From Atopobium massiliense (lineage in GTDB: Bacteria; Actinomycetota; Coriobacteriia; Coriobacteriales; Atopobiaceae), in assembly GCA_900343135.1 (NCBI GenBank), contig OPYK01000001.1, positions 124,001 through 188,000 on the forward strand: a stretch of 64,000 nt of DNA, in the 5' to 3' direction. Positions 27,724 through 36,402 of the stretch are shown here, piece after piece. The notes below the pieces were generated by a model that had not been told where the DNA came from, did no database searches, and worked only from the letters and a program-made list of their open reading frames with translations. Both the position numbers and the translations under genes were made by a program. How positions within the stretch are numbered: position 1 is the stretch's first letter; the number at the start of each line of letters is the position of its first letter.

Positions 27724-29067
27724 TTGAACGTTATCATTGAGCCACATCAATTATCGGGTACCATTCGTGCGATATCGTCAAAATCGATGGCACACCGTAT
27801 TTTAATTCTTGCCGCATTAAGCGATGGGATAGTTGATGTAGATTGCACGACAACGTCGCAAGACATCGACACCACGGTATCATGCCTCGAAGCGCTCGGT
27901 GCGCGCATTACCAAAACAAAACGTGGCTGGCGCATACGCGGCATACGCTCGCAATATTCTTCTGCGCCAAAAGAGGTCATATCCGCCGACAACACCCCCG
28001 CTCGCTTAGAAGACATGCCTATACTCAACTGCAAAGAGTCGGGTTCAACATTTCGCTTCATGGTTGCTGTGTGTGCTGCCCTTGGTGGCTCATTTTGTTT
28101 TGTTGGTGCAAAGCGCCTGGCACAGCGCCCGCTCGAGCCACTCTATTCTCTTTTGAGCAATGCAGGTATTACCCTTTCCGAGCAGGGCGAATTTCCTTTT
28201 ACACTTTCGGGCGCGCTTACTGCAACAACATTTAAGCTCAAAGGAAACGTGTCAAGCCAGTATATCTCAGGGCTGCTTCTTGCTGCATGTGCAGCTCAAG
28301 CAGCGTTTACAATTGTGGTTGAAGCACCCTTTGAATCGCAAGACTACGTATCGATGACCATACAAGCACTGTCATACTTTGGTGTGCAGGTAGAAGTTAC
28401 CAAACCAGAGAACACGTCCGATCCGTGGGTATTTGCCGCAGATGGCACGCAGATGCGCTGTCCGCTCCAGCCTGTTGTAGTTGAAGCCGATTGGTCGAAT
28501 GCAAGTTTTTGGCTCGCTGCCGGCGCTATGGGTCATAACGTTCGTGTTGAGGGCCTTAACCTTGCAAGTCTACAGGGAGATAGGCGTATTCTTTCATGTC
28601 TTATGAACTTTGGCGCGCATGTAGAACAACAAGAACACGCTGTTGAAGTACATGCAAAACTCATGCGCGGCTGCACACTTGAGCTTAACGATATTATCGA
28701 TCTTGCTCCCCCACTAGCCGCAACAGCGTGTTTTGCCTGGGGTAATACAACACTTACAGGCGCGCATCGTCTGCAGCTCAAAGAATCAAATCGCATTGTA
28801 GCAATTACACGCGCGCTAAGTGCCCTGGGCGCCGACATTACCGCTGATGATGATGCTATTTATATTCACGGTCGCGGGCGGCTTAATGGCGCGGGTACCG
28901 TGTCGTGTGCAAACGACCATCGCATTGCTATGATGGCTGCTATTTGCGCAGCTGGTTCAAGCCGTTCCTGCACTCTTATTGGAGCCGAATGTGTTGCCAA
29001 ATCGTATCCGTCGTTTTTTGAAGACTTCATTGAACTTGGCGGTTATATCGAAATTAAGGAGGATTAA
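27724..29067 (+). CDS. aroA: EPSP synthase (3-phosphoshikimate 1-carboxyvinyltransferase)
   Basis: Joins shikimate-3-phosphate with phosphoenolpyruvate. The 447-residue product has SKSMAHR near residue 19, the central NCKESGSTFRF segment and LKESNRI near the end, as expected. The start is TTG at 27724 with GAAAGG upstream. A gap of 106 bases separates it from aroB; it holds an imperfect GC-rich inverted repeat (ACGCGCG/CGCGCGT, 27616-27652) but no clear terminator. The next gene, aroC, starts two bases after the stop. Confidence 0.96.
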   Translation: MNVIIEPHQLSGTIRAISSKSMAHRILILAALSDGIVDVDCTTTSQDIDTTVSCLEALGARITKTKRGWRIRGIRSQYSSAPKEVISADNTPARLEDMPILNCKESGSTFRFMVAVCAALGGSFCFVGAKRLAQRPLEPLYSLLSNAGITLSEQGEFPFTLSGALTATTFKLKGNVSSQYISGLLLAACAAQAAFTIVVEAPFESQDYVSMTIQALSYFGVQVEVTKPENTSDPWVFAADGTQMRCPLQPVVVEADWSNASFWLAAGAMGHNVRVEGLNLASLQGDRRILSCLMNFGAHVEQQEHAVEVHAKLMRGCTLELNDIIDLAPPLAATACFAWGNTTLTGAHRLQLKESNRIVAITRALSALGADITADDDAIYIHGRGRLNGAGTVSCANDHRIAMMAAICAAGSSRSCTLIGAECVAKSYPSFFEDFIELGGYIEIKED

Positions 29068-29069
29068 CC

Positions 29070-30317
29070 ATGTCATCGAGCATTGGTACCCGTCTTACTC
29101 TTTCGATATTTGGTCAGTCGCATAGCGATGCCATTGGCTGCGTGCTCGACGGTTTTCCCGCAGGGTTTACCCCAAACTTGGAAGCATTGACGCAGTTTAT
29201 GCAACGACGCGCACCCGGCTTTGCTTCATTTGCAACGCCGCGCAAAGAAGCCGACACTGTGCACTTTGTTTCGGGTTTTTCGGCACAGGGCACAAGCTGT
29301 GGCGCTCCTATCTGCGGCATTATCCAAAATACCAACACGCGCTCGGGCGATTATGCAACGCTCAGTCATATACTTCGCCCCGGGCACAGCGATTATGCTG
29401 CCTGGCGGCGCTATCATGGTTTTCAAGACATAAGCGGTGGCGGACATTTTTCGGGCCGGCTTACTGCAGGTATATGCATTGCAGGCGGTCTTGCAAAGCA
29501 ATATTTGCAGGCTCATGGCGTGCGCGTAATGGCACACGTGGCGTCTATTGGCACTATTCATGACGACACATTTGCATTTGCCGATAGAAGCAAACACGGT
29601 CGTAGCGTGCTTAAAGCACAGCTGCAAACGCTTGAAGAGCGCACGTGCGCACATCCTCACGAACTATGCACCATTAACGCCGACGCTGCACAAGCCATGA
29701 GCGCGTATATAGATGACGCGCGGCGCGATGCTGATAGCGTAGGCGGCACCATAGAATGTGTGTGCACCGGCGTTCCTGCAGGTATTGGCAGCGGTATGTT
29801 TGGCGGCTTGGAAAACAAGCTCGCGTGCGCACTCTTTGGTATTCCTGCTGTTAAAGCCGTTGAATTTGGCGAAGGATTTGGCGCGTGCCTCATGCGCGGA
29901 TCGGAACACAACGACCAGATGACCTATGCCGCAGACACATCAGATGCTACAAACGCGGCAGCCGCAAACGCGCACGACACATCTACCTGTGAAAACGACA
30001 CCAATCCTCAAGATGATGTTGAGAACTGGCGTCGCCGCTCATACGCGCATGCACGCGACGTTATCTTTGAAACCAATCATGCAGGCGGCGTGCTTGGCGG
30101 TATAAGTACAGGTGAACCCGTATTTGTGCGCGTTGGTATAAAACCCACACCATCGATAGGTCATGTACAACAGTCGGTTGATATAGCAACAAAACAACCG
30201 GCTCTTTTGCGCATTTCTGGTCGTCACGACCCGTGCATCGTTCCCCGTGCATGCGTTGTTGTTGAAGCTATGTGCGCATTTACAATTATGGATATGCTCC
30301 TAGACGAGCAGCAATAA
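29070..30317 (+). CDS. aroC: Chorismate synthase with an internal low-complexity insert
   Basis: FMN-dependent enzyme that makes chorismate. The N-terminus FGQSHSDAIG, the HSDYAAWRRY stretch and SGGGHFSGRLTAG are standard, and GSEHND and ETNHAGGVLGGIS mark the second half. At 415 residues it is longer than most, because an Ala/Asp/Thr/Asn-rich insert of about 40 residues (about 290-330) sits between GSEHND and the ETNHAGG segment. The gene starts two bases after aroA with AAGGAGG upstream, so coupling is strong. Confidence 0.95.
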   Translation: MSSSIGTRLTLSIFGQSHSDAIGCVLDGFPAGFTPNLEALTQFMQRRAPGFASFATPRKEADTVHFVSGFSAQGTSCGAPICGIIQNTNTRSGDYATLSHILRPGHSDYAAWRRYHGFQDISGGGHFSGRLTAGICIAGGLAKQYLQAHGVRVMAHVASIGTIHDDTFAFADRSKHGRSVLKAQLQTLEERTCAHPHELCTINADAAQAMSAYIDDARRDADSVGGTIECVCTGVPAGIGSGMFGGLENKLACALFGIPAVKAVEFGEGFGACLMRGSEHNDQMTYAADTSDATNAAAANAHDTSTCENDTNPQDDVENWRRRSYAHARDVIFETNHAGGVLGGISTGEPVFVRVGIKPTPSIGHVQQSVDIATKQPALLRISGRHDPCIVPRACVVVEAMCAFTIMDMLLDEQQ

Positions 30318-30341
30318 ACGACAAATAAAAGATAGGTACGT

Positions 30342-31553
30342 ATGCAACATCACTCTTCGTCACCAAATACTACAAAGCCCGTGCAAATGCCGCAGGCACA
30401 TGAGGATACAAACGCCTTGCTTGCTGCGCGCGACGAGATAAACACTATCGACACCACCCTTGTTGAGCTGCTTAAACAACGCCTTGACTGCGCCGAGCGC
30501 ATTGCTGCATACAAACGCGCGCATAAGCTGCCCATCCTCGACAGCGCACGCGAGCGCGAGCACCTTTATGCGCTGTATGCCATAAGCCCAAAAGAGCATA
30601 CCGAAGAATTTCAAACAATTTTTGAGCTTATTATGGAGCTCTCACGCAATCATCAAGCAGGACGCAAGAGCGAAACGCCGGCAATGCTTCAGCGTATCAT
30701 TAATGCGCAGCATGAAACAGCGAACGCATTCCCGCCTGTTGCGCGCGTTGCGCTGCAGGGTGCAGAAGGCGCATATCAGCAGCTTGCCGCGGACAAACTC
30801 TTTAACCATGCACAACTTACCTACTATCCGCATTTTGAAGACGTGTTTGACGCAGTTGAGAAAGGTGAATGTGAATACGGCATTGTGCCGCTTGAAAACA
30901 GCACCGCAGGCTCGGTAACGCAGGTATTCGACCTTATGCGCAAACATGCCTTTAGTATTGCTCGAACAACACGCCTTAAAATTGATCACACGCTGCTTGC
31001 AAAAAAAGAATTGCCGCTCGATGAGATTACTCATATCTACTCTCACCCACAGGCTCTGTCGCAATGCACCAACTTTTTGCAAACGATGCCACACGCTGAA
31101 ATTCACCGCGTTAAAAATACAGCTATTGCTGCGCAAATGGTTGCCACGTCGCAAGATACACACGTTGCAGCTATTGCCTCGGCTTCGTGTGCCGATTTAT
31201 ACAAGCTCAAAGTGCTAAAAGAGGACATTCAAGACTCCGATAACAACTACACACGTTTTGCCTGCATTACCAAAACGCTCGAAATTTATCCAGGTGCAGA
31301 TAGAACAAGCCTTATGCTTACTGCCGCGCACCAGCCAGGCAGCTTATACAAAATTTTGCGCTGTTTTTACGCGCTTGGCATAAATATAATTAAGCTCGAA
31401 AGTAGACCAATTGTGGGTCACGATTTTGAGTTTATGTTTTACTTCGACATAAAATGCCCTGTTGTTGCGCCAGAATTTGATGCGCTTATTCGGGCGCTTC
31501 TCAACGTATGTAGTGATGTTCGCTATCTTGGTTCATATACTGAGGTGATATAA
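30342..31553 (+). CDS. pheA: Chorismate mutase / prephenate dehydratase (P-protein)
   Basis: A 403-residue bifunctional protein that takes chorismate to phenylpyruvate. Domain 1 (about 25-105) is an AroQ-type mutase (RDEINTIDTTLVELLKQR, then SAREREHL). Domain 2 (about 130-310) is the dehydratase, with VPLENSTAGSV and NNYTRF. Domain 3 is an ACT regulatory domain with GSLYKILRCF and IKLESRP, the site where phenylalanine normally binds, so feedback inhibition is likely. It supplies prephenate for tyrA in the same operon. The stop abuts the next gene directly. Confidence 0.96.
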   Translation: MQHHSSSPNTTKPVQMPQAHEDTNALLAARDEINTIDTTLVELLKQRLDCAERIAAYKRAHKLPILDSAREREHLYALYAISPKEHTEEFQTIFELIMELSRNHQAGRKSETPAMLQRIINAQHETANAFPPVARVALQGAEGAYQQLAADKLFNHAQLTYYPHFEDVFDAVEKGECEYGIVPLENSTAGSVTQVFDLMRKHAFSIARTTRLKIDHTLLAKKELPLDEITHIYSHPQALSQCTNFLQTMPHAEIHRVKNTAIAAQMVATSQDTHVAAIASASCADLYKLKVLKEDIQDSDNNYTRFACITKTLEIYPGADRTSLMLTAAHQPGSLYKILRCFYALGINIIKLESRPIVGHDFEFMFYFDIKCPVVAPEFDALIRALLNVCSDVRYLGSYTEVI

Positions 31554-32888
31554 ATGACAGCGCAAAACAACCATGCTCAATTTGGGTTACTGGGTCGCAC
31601 GCTTGCACACAGCTGGTCGCCCTACATCCACAAACAGCTTGGGAGCTATCCCTATGCACTGTTTGAACAAGAGCCCGATGAAGTTGCGTCGTTTGTTACA
31701 CACGGAGCCTGGCGCGGACTTAACGTTACCATTCCCTATAAACAGGTTGTTTGCAACCTAAGCACACGCAAAAGCATGCTGGTGGAGCTTACCGGCGCGG
31801 CAAATACCTTGGTTAAGCAAGCCGATGGTAGTATTTTTGCAGAAAATACCGACGTGCTTGGCTTTACGATGATGCTGCTTGAGTTTTTGGCAACCAACAA
31901 TTGTATTCCCGCCGTTGATATTGACGACATTATTCAAGTTATGACAACTGCTCCTAAAGGATACAAAAGCAATCTGCTTGCGCACCACAAGGTTGTTATT
32001 TGTGGCAATGGCGGCGCTTCACGTGCCGTGCAAACGGCGCTCGGGCTGCTTGGCGCATCTATGGTAGTGGCAGATACTCAAGGCGCAACGTCATACGACG
32101 AGATTATGCGGGCGCATACCGATGCCACTATCATGGTAAACACAACGCCTGTTGGCATGTATCCAGCCTGCCCGCAGTCGATTCTCTCGCTCGAACAGCT
32201 GCGCTCGTTTTCTTCGCTAAAAGCCGTGGTAGATGTGGTATATAATCCCCTTCGCAGCAGCTTATGCATGGCAGCAGAAACGCTTGGTATTCCTTATGTT
32301 CAGGGTTTGTATATGCTTGTTGCGCAGGCGCTATTCTCAAGCAATCTCTTTTTAGACACACACCACGATGTAGCACGCATTATGCCTATCGTAAAGCAAA
32401 TTTGTGCCAATGAGCAATCGATTGCACTTATTGGCATGCCGGGCGTAGGCAAAACTACCTGTGGGCGCGCGCTGGCCGCGCTCTGCGGTAAAACCTTTGT
32501 CGACCTTGACGCTGAATTTACGGCAACGTATGCTGCGGCTCCCCATGAATTTATACAGCAGTATGGTGAAGATGCTTTTCGCGAAAAAGAGCATGCCGTG
32601 TGTGCCAAGGTGGCAAAAGAACCCTCACGCGTTATTGCCTGCGGTGGCGGTATTGTGTGCCGAGAAGAAAACTATGCATGCTTGCATCAACAAGCTGCTA
32701 TTGTGCTGCTTACACGCCCGCTTGAATTGCTCTCGTTGTATAAACGCCCGCTTTCAACCTCGGTTGGCGTTGAAGAGCTGGCACGCAGGCGCATGCCGCG
32801 CTATACCGCGTGGGCAGATTATACCTGCGCACTTGACGCAACACCCCAAGAAAGCGCACGCCATATACTTGCCTGTATAACGCACTAA
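31554..32888 (+). CDS. aroE/aroK: Fused shikimate dehydrogenase / shikimate kinase
   Basis: One 444-residue chain performs two successive pathway steps. Residues 1-285 are shikimate dehydrogenase, with SWSP (20-23), catalytic Lys63 (IPYK), Asp100 (ENTD), the NADP loop GNGGAS (151-156) and an insertion of about 20 residues before that loop. Residues 288-444 are shikimate kinase, with Walker A GMPGVGKT (294-301), DLD (317-319), Arg343 and GGG (364-366). Both active sites look intact. The ATG immediately follows the pheA stop and has GAGGTG upstream. Confidence 0.95.
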   Translation: MTAQNNHAQFGLLGRTLAHSWSPYIHKQLGSYPYALFEQEPDEVASFVTHGAWRGLNVTIPYKQVVCNLSTRKSMLVELTGAANTLVKQADGSIFAENTDVLGFTMMLLEFLATNNCIPAVDIDDIIQVMTTAPKGYKSNLLAHHKVVICGNGGASRAVQTALGLLGASMVVADTQGATSYDEIMRAHTDATIMVNTTPVGMYPACPQSILSLEQLRSFSSLKAVVDVVYNPLRSSLCMAAETLGIPYVQGLYMLVAQALFSSNLFLDTHHDVARIMPIVKQICANEQSIALIGMPGVGKTTCGRALAALCGKTFVDLDAEFTATYAAAPHEFIQQYGEDAFREKEHAVCAKVAKEPSRVIACGGGIVCREENYACLHQQAAIVLLTRPLELLSLYKRPLSTSVGVEELARRRMPRYTAWADYTCALDATPQESARHILACITH

Positions 32889-32952
32889 TGCGCCCGCTGC
32901 TGTGGACAAGTCGGACACAGCGGCAATGTTGCAGCAGGCAGCTATCCGAAAT

Positions 32953-32985
32953 ACATATCATACGAACGATTTACGTACATATCAT
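32953..32985 (+). repeat. Direct repeats ACATATCAT before the aroQ fusion
   Basis: ACATATCAT occurs at 32953-32961 and again at 32977-32985, 24 bases apart, in the 231-base gap before the EIIB-aroQ gene. A CATATCATG pair also occurs upstream of proS. It could be a regulator-binding motif. Confidence 0.4.
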
Positions 32986-33075
32986 GAAGATATGCGCGAT
33001 GGGCTGTCACTCACGGCGAAAATTGCCGCGTTTACAAAATAACAGGCTGCTATACAGCACAACAAGGCCTTCTAT

Positions 33076-33093
33076 TCGTATACTTCTATACGA
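33076..33093. repeat. Perfect 7-4-7 inverted repeat before the aroQ fusion
   Basis: TCGTATA and TATACGA flank CTTC, about 27 bases before the start of the EIIB-aroQ gene, where an operator over its promoter would lie. It has the same arm and spacer lengths as the repeat at 3114-3131. Confidence 0.45.
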
Positions 33094-33119
33094 TATTGTT
33101 TTAGATCAAGGAAGTTGCT

Positions 33120-34289
33120 ATGACCTACGAAGAGATTGCCGCCTCAATTCTTGCGTGTTTAGGCGGTAAAAATAATATTCGAGCTAATGCACTGTGTATG
33201 ACGCGCCTGCGTGTGCACGTTGCCACGCCAACGCTTATCGATGCAGAAGGTATCGAAAACCTCTCGGGCGTTCTTGGTCTTCTTCAACGAAACGATACCA
33301 GCTACGAAATTGTATGTAGACCAACAAAAGTGCAAAACATTTTTTCGGCATTTTGCAATATAACAGGCTTGCCAAACGATCTTACAGCCTGCGATAGCAC
33401 TGCGGGCGCACAAAAACCAGCAGGTGCGCGCATGACAAACAAACCTGCACTTGACGTCCACGTACATGACTCGCATACAAACACACAAAACGTGCCAGAC
33501 GAGCACACCTACCAGGCACACAATGTAAGTGATGCGGTGCGCCCCTATGGGCAGCTGCACACAAAAGGTGCTACAGGCGCCTTCCAATGTGCGGGACTAT
33601 CAGAAGCAGAAGAGCTTACACGCATGCTGCTGTTAAGCGAGCCAGGTGCACATGAAGCGGGCGAGCAAAAATCCAATGCACCCGCACAAAATACCAAGCA
33701 ACCCTCAGGGCAGGCTGGTGCAAACGATACGCTTCTTAATTTCGACGTAGTAGACGATGAGCACGCACAAACTGCGTATACACATGCGCGGAAAAGTGCG
33801 CATGACGAGCTTCATGTTCTTGTACTTAACGGTCCCAATATCAATTTATTGGGCTTGCGTGAGCCGGGCATTTATGGCAATCAAACATACTCGCATCTTA
33901 TTGACGTGTGCGAAACGTCGGCGCAGCGCGAAGGCTTTGCCAGCTGTGTGTGTTTCCAATCGAATCACGAAGGCGAGCTTGTAGATGCAATTCAGCAAGC
34001 CCGCGGAGTGTATGAGGGCATTGTGTTTAATCCGGCAGCATACACGCACACATCAATTTCACTGCTCGATGCCCTTAAAGCTGTAAACATCCCAACAGTT
34101 GAAGTCCATATTTCTGATGTTCCTGCACGTGAAGACTTCCGTCAAATTTCATACATTCGACCAGCGTGTATTGCAACCGTAATGGGTAAGGGTATCGACG
34201 GATATGCCGAAGCGATGCATCTGCTAGCGCAGCACATACGCAAAGCGCACACACGTAAGCCGGCAGATAAGAAGGAGCCGCGTGCGTAA
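33120..34289 (+). CDS. aroQ: PTS EIIB domain fused to type II 3-dehydroquinase
   Basis: One uninterrupted 389-residue frame. Residues 1-80 match glucose-family PTS EIIB domains: ILACLGGKNNI, then ALCMTRLRV with the phospho-acceptor Cys at position 26. Residues 85-230 are a polar, low-complexity linker. Residues 231-380 are a type II dehydroquinase: LVLNGPNINLLG, Arg247, the catalytic Tyr252 (IYG), AYTHTS, EVHIS (His330) and Arg337, all conserved. It dehydrates 3-dehydroquinate, the step missing from the operon upstream. The ATG follows AAGGAAG. No in-frame ATG or ribosome site precedes the AroQ part, so the fusion is translated as one chain. What the EIIB domain does is unknown. Confidence 0.93.
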   Translation: MTYEEIAASILACLGGKNNIRANALCMTRLRVHVATPTLIDAEGIENLSGVLGLLQRNDTSYEIVCRPTKVQNIFSAFCNITGLPNDLTACDSTAGAQKPAGARMTNKPALDVHVHDSHTNTQNVPDEHTYQAHNVSDAVRPYGQLHTKGATGAFQCAGLSEAEELTRMLLLSEPGAHEAGEQKSNAPAQNTKQPSGQAGANDTLLNFDVVDDEHAQTAYTHARKSAHDELHVLVLNGPNINLLGLREPGIYGNQTYSHLIDVCETSAQREGFASCVCFQSNHEGELVDAIQQARGVYEGIVFNPAAYTHTSISLLDALKAVNIPTVEVHISDVPAREDFRQISYIRPACIATVMGKGIDGYAEAMHLLAQHIRKAHTRKPADKKEPRA

Positions 34290-34368
34290 AGTTCGCTGCA
34301 TTAAGCTCGATTGTCTAAACAATGCGGCGGCATCACATCCATTCCTTGCGCAGTACATAATACAAACT

Positions 34369-34400
34369 ATGCACCCAAGAACATACGCTCTTGGGTGCAT
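34369..34400. terminator. 12-bp hairpin between convergent aroQ and proS
   Basis: ATGCACCCAAGA and TCTTGGGTGCAT form a perfect 12-bp stem with an 8-base loop. It lies between convergent genes, where a two-way terminator is expected, but no clear T-run follows on either strand. Confidence 0.6.
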
Positions 34401-34437
34401 TAGTATACACACTATGTTTTATCGAACATGTGCCGCC

Positions 34438-34492
34438 ATAGTGCACTGTGTTTGGCGGCATGTTAGGCACATCGCCACCGTGCGTGCACTAT
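34438..34492. repeat. Second inverted repeat between aroQ and proS
   Basis: ATAGTGCAC and GTGCACTAT pair over a 37-base interior that itself holds a TGGCG/CGCCA pair. The GGCGGCA/TGCCGCC word also recurs at about 34326 and 34431, so the whole gap can form a larger structure. Confidence 0.5.
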
Positions 34493-34511
34493 ACAATGCA
34501 GCATGAACTTG

Positions 34512-36236
34512 TTACTTAAGAAGTTCTTTGTCGTGCGCAATGCGCCGCTCAAGCTCGGATACAATGGCGTTAATTGCCACTTCAACACGTGAACCATCAG
34601 CACGGCACTTAAGCTCAACACAACCGCGCTCAAGTGCTTTTTTACCGCACACAACCTGGTACGGAAAGCCCATAAGATCGGCATCGTTAAACTTAACACC
34701 AGGACGAAGCTCACGATCATCAACAATAACTTCAATACCGCGCGCGGTAAGATTCTCAGCAATAGCTGTTGCCTGCGGCCAAATAACATCGTCATTGGTG
34801 TCAAGCGCAATAACCTCTACCTCATAAGGAGCAACGGAAATAGGCCAAATAATGCCGTGTTCGTCGTAGTGTTGCTCAACCACAGCAGCAAGCGTGCGCG
34901 AAACGCCAATGCCGTAGCAACCCATAATAAAGGGCTTTTCAGAGCCATCCTCGTCCATAAAGGTGGCGCCCATCGCGCTCGAGTATTTGGTACCAAGCTG
35001 AAATACCTGCGAAATTTCGATACCGCGAGCCGATTTAAGTGAAGCTGCACAGCGAGGGCAACCGTCGCCTGCTTGTGCGCTTACTACGTCGACATACTCA
35101 CCGAGTTCAAAATCGCGACCAGGCACAGCGCCTACTAGGTGATAATCAATTTCATTTGCGCCACAAATCCACGTAGTTGCATCTTTAAGGCTAATATCCT
35201 GATATACGTGTACATCTTGAGGTAAATTAACCGGTCCGATAAAGCCTTTTACCAAGCCAAACTGTGTGAGTTCTTCATCATCCATCATGTGGTATTCACC
35301 AAACACATGACTTGCTTTTACATCGTTAAGCGTACGGTTGCCGGGTACAAAAACAACACAGGCTCTACCATCTTCGGCAACAAGCGCAAGCGCTTTACGC
35401 GTTTGTAGTGCATCAACACCAAGTTGCGCTGCCAAGTCATCAATGGTTGAGCACTGCGGCGTATGCACTTTTTCAAGCGTCGTTTGAGTGGTGTTTTCGA
35501 TAGCAATATGCGTGGTTGCCGCTTCTGCATCGGCAGCATAACCGCAGCTATCGCAGTATACAAGCTCGGCTTCGCCTGCATCGGCAAGCGCCATAAACTC
35601 AACGCTCGTATCGCCACCAATCTGACCCGAATCGGCAACAACAGGAAGCGCACGAATACCACAACGACGCGCAACGTTTGCATAGGCTTGTTTTTGGTCG
35701 TCGTAGCATTGCTGCAAGCTTTCTTGTGTGGCACAAAATGAATACGCATCTTTCATAATAAATTCGCGGCTGCGCATAAGTCCAAAACGAGGACGGCGCT
35801 CGTCTCTAAATTTATCCTGAATATGGTAGAGCGTAACAGGCAACTGCTTGTAGCTGCGCAGCTCGCTTCGAATAAGGTCTACATAGGTTTCTTCATGAGT
35901 TGGACCTAAGGCATATTCGTGATCGTGACGATCGGTAAGGCGCATGAGTTCAGGACCGTAAACGTCCCATCTTCCGCTTTGATGCCACAGCTCTGCCGAC
36001 GTTAAAATAGGCGTAAGCATTTCTTGGCAATCGATAGCTTCCATCTCATCGCGAATGATACCTTCAATTTTGAGGATAGATCGCCATGCAAGCGGCAAAT
36101 ATGTATACAAGCCCGACGCAGCTTTGCGAATCATACCAGCGCGACACAATAAACGATGGCTTGCAATGTCGGCGTCAACAGGATTTTCTTTAAGCGTAGG
36201 CGCATAGAGCCTTGACATAGTTGCGTAACGTTTCAA
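34512..36236 (-). CDS. proS: Prolyl-tRNA synthetase, bacterial type
   Basis: Class II synthetase that charges tRNA-Pro. The 574-residue product has the N-terminal class II core (GLYTYLPLAWR, then TSAELWHQSGRWD and FRDERRPRFGLMRSREF), a central insertion domain of the editing type (about 230-390, around GANEIDYHLVGAV) and the C-terminal anticodon domain. The insertion defines the bacterial ProS form. The start used is TTG at 36236, eight bases after AAAGGGG; an ATG six codons later lacks a site. It follows ispG after a 166-base gap. Confidence 0.96.
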   Translation of the reverse strand: MKRYATMSRLYAPTLKENPVDADIASHRLLCRAGMIRKAASGLYTYLPLAWRSILKIEGIIRDEMEAIDCQEMLTPILTSAELWHQSGRWDVYGPELMRLTDRHDHEYALGPTHEETYVDLIRSELRSYKQLPVTLYHIQDKFRDERRPRFGLMRSREFIMKDAYSFCATQESLQQCYDDQKQAYANVARRCGIRALPVVADSGQIGGDTSVEFMALADAGEAELVYCDSCGYAADAEAATTHIAIENTTQTTLEKVHTPQCSTIDDLAAQLGVDALQTRKALALVAEDGRACVVFVPGNRTLNDVKASHVFGEYHMMDDEELTQFGLVKGFIGPVNLPQDVHVYQDISLKDATTWICGANEIDYHLVGAVPGRDFELGEYVDVVSAQAGDGCPRCAASLKSARGIEISQVFQLGTKYSSAMGATFMDEDGSEKPFIMGCYGIGVSRTLAAVVEQHYDEHGIIWPISVAPYEVEVIALDTNDDVIWPQATAIAENLTARGIEVIVDDRELRPGVKFNDADLMGFPYQVVCGKKALERGCVELKCRADGSRVEVAINAIVSELERRIAHDKELLK

Positions 36237-36354
36237 AACTCATTCCCCTTTCACGTGGTGTATACATATGACAATGGTTTATCATATATCGAACCTGCAG
36301 CATGCACACGTATATGCATGCAATTTATATAAAACTTCCGAAGATTATGCATGT

Positions 36355-36385
36355 CATATCCATGATATGCTCCAACATGATATGC
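36355..36385. repeat. Repeated CATGATATGC upstream of proS
   Basis: CATGATATGC occurs at 36361-36370 and 36376-36385, one and a half helical turns apart, and the first copy is part of an inverted repeat CATATC-CAT-GATATG (36355-36369). It lies in the gap between ispG and proS and may be an operator. Confidence 0.45.
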
Positions 36386-36402
36386 ATACCGCCGCGCGGG
36401 CG

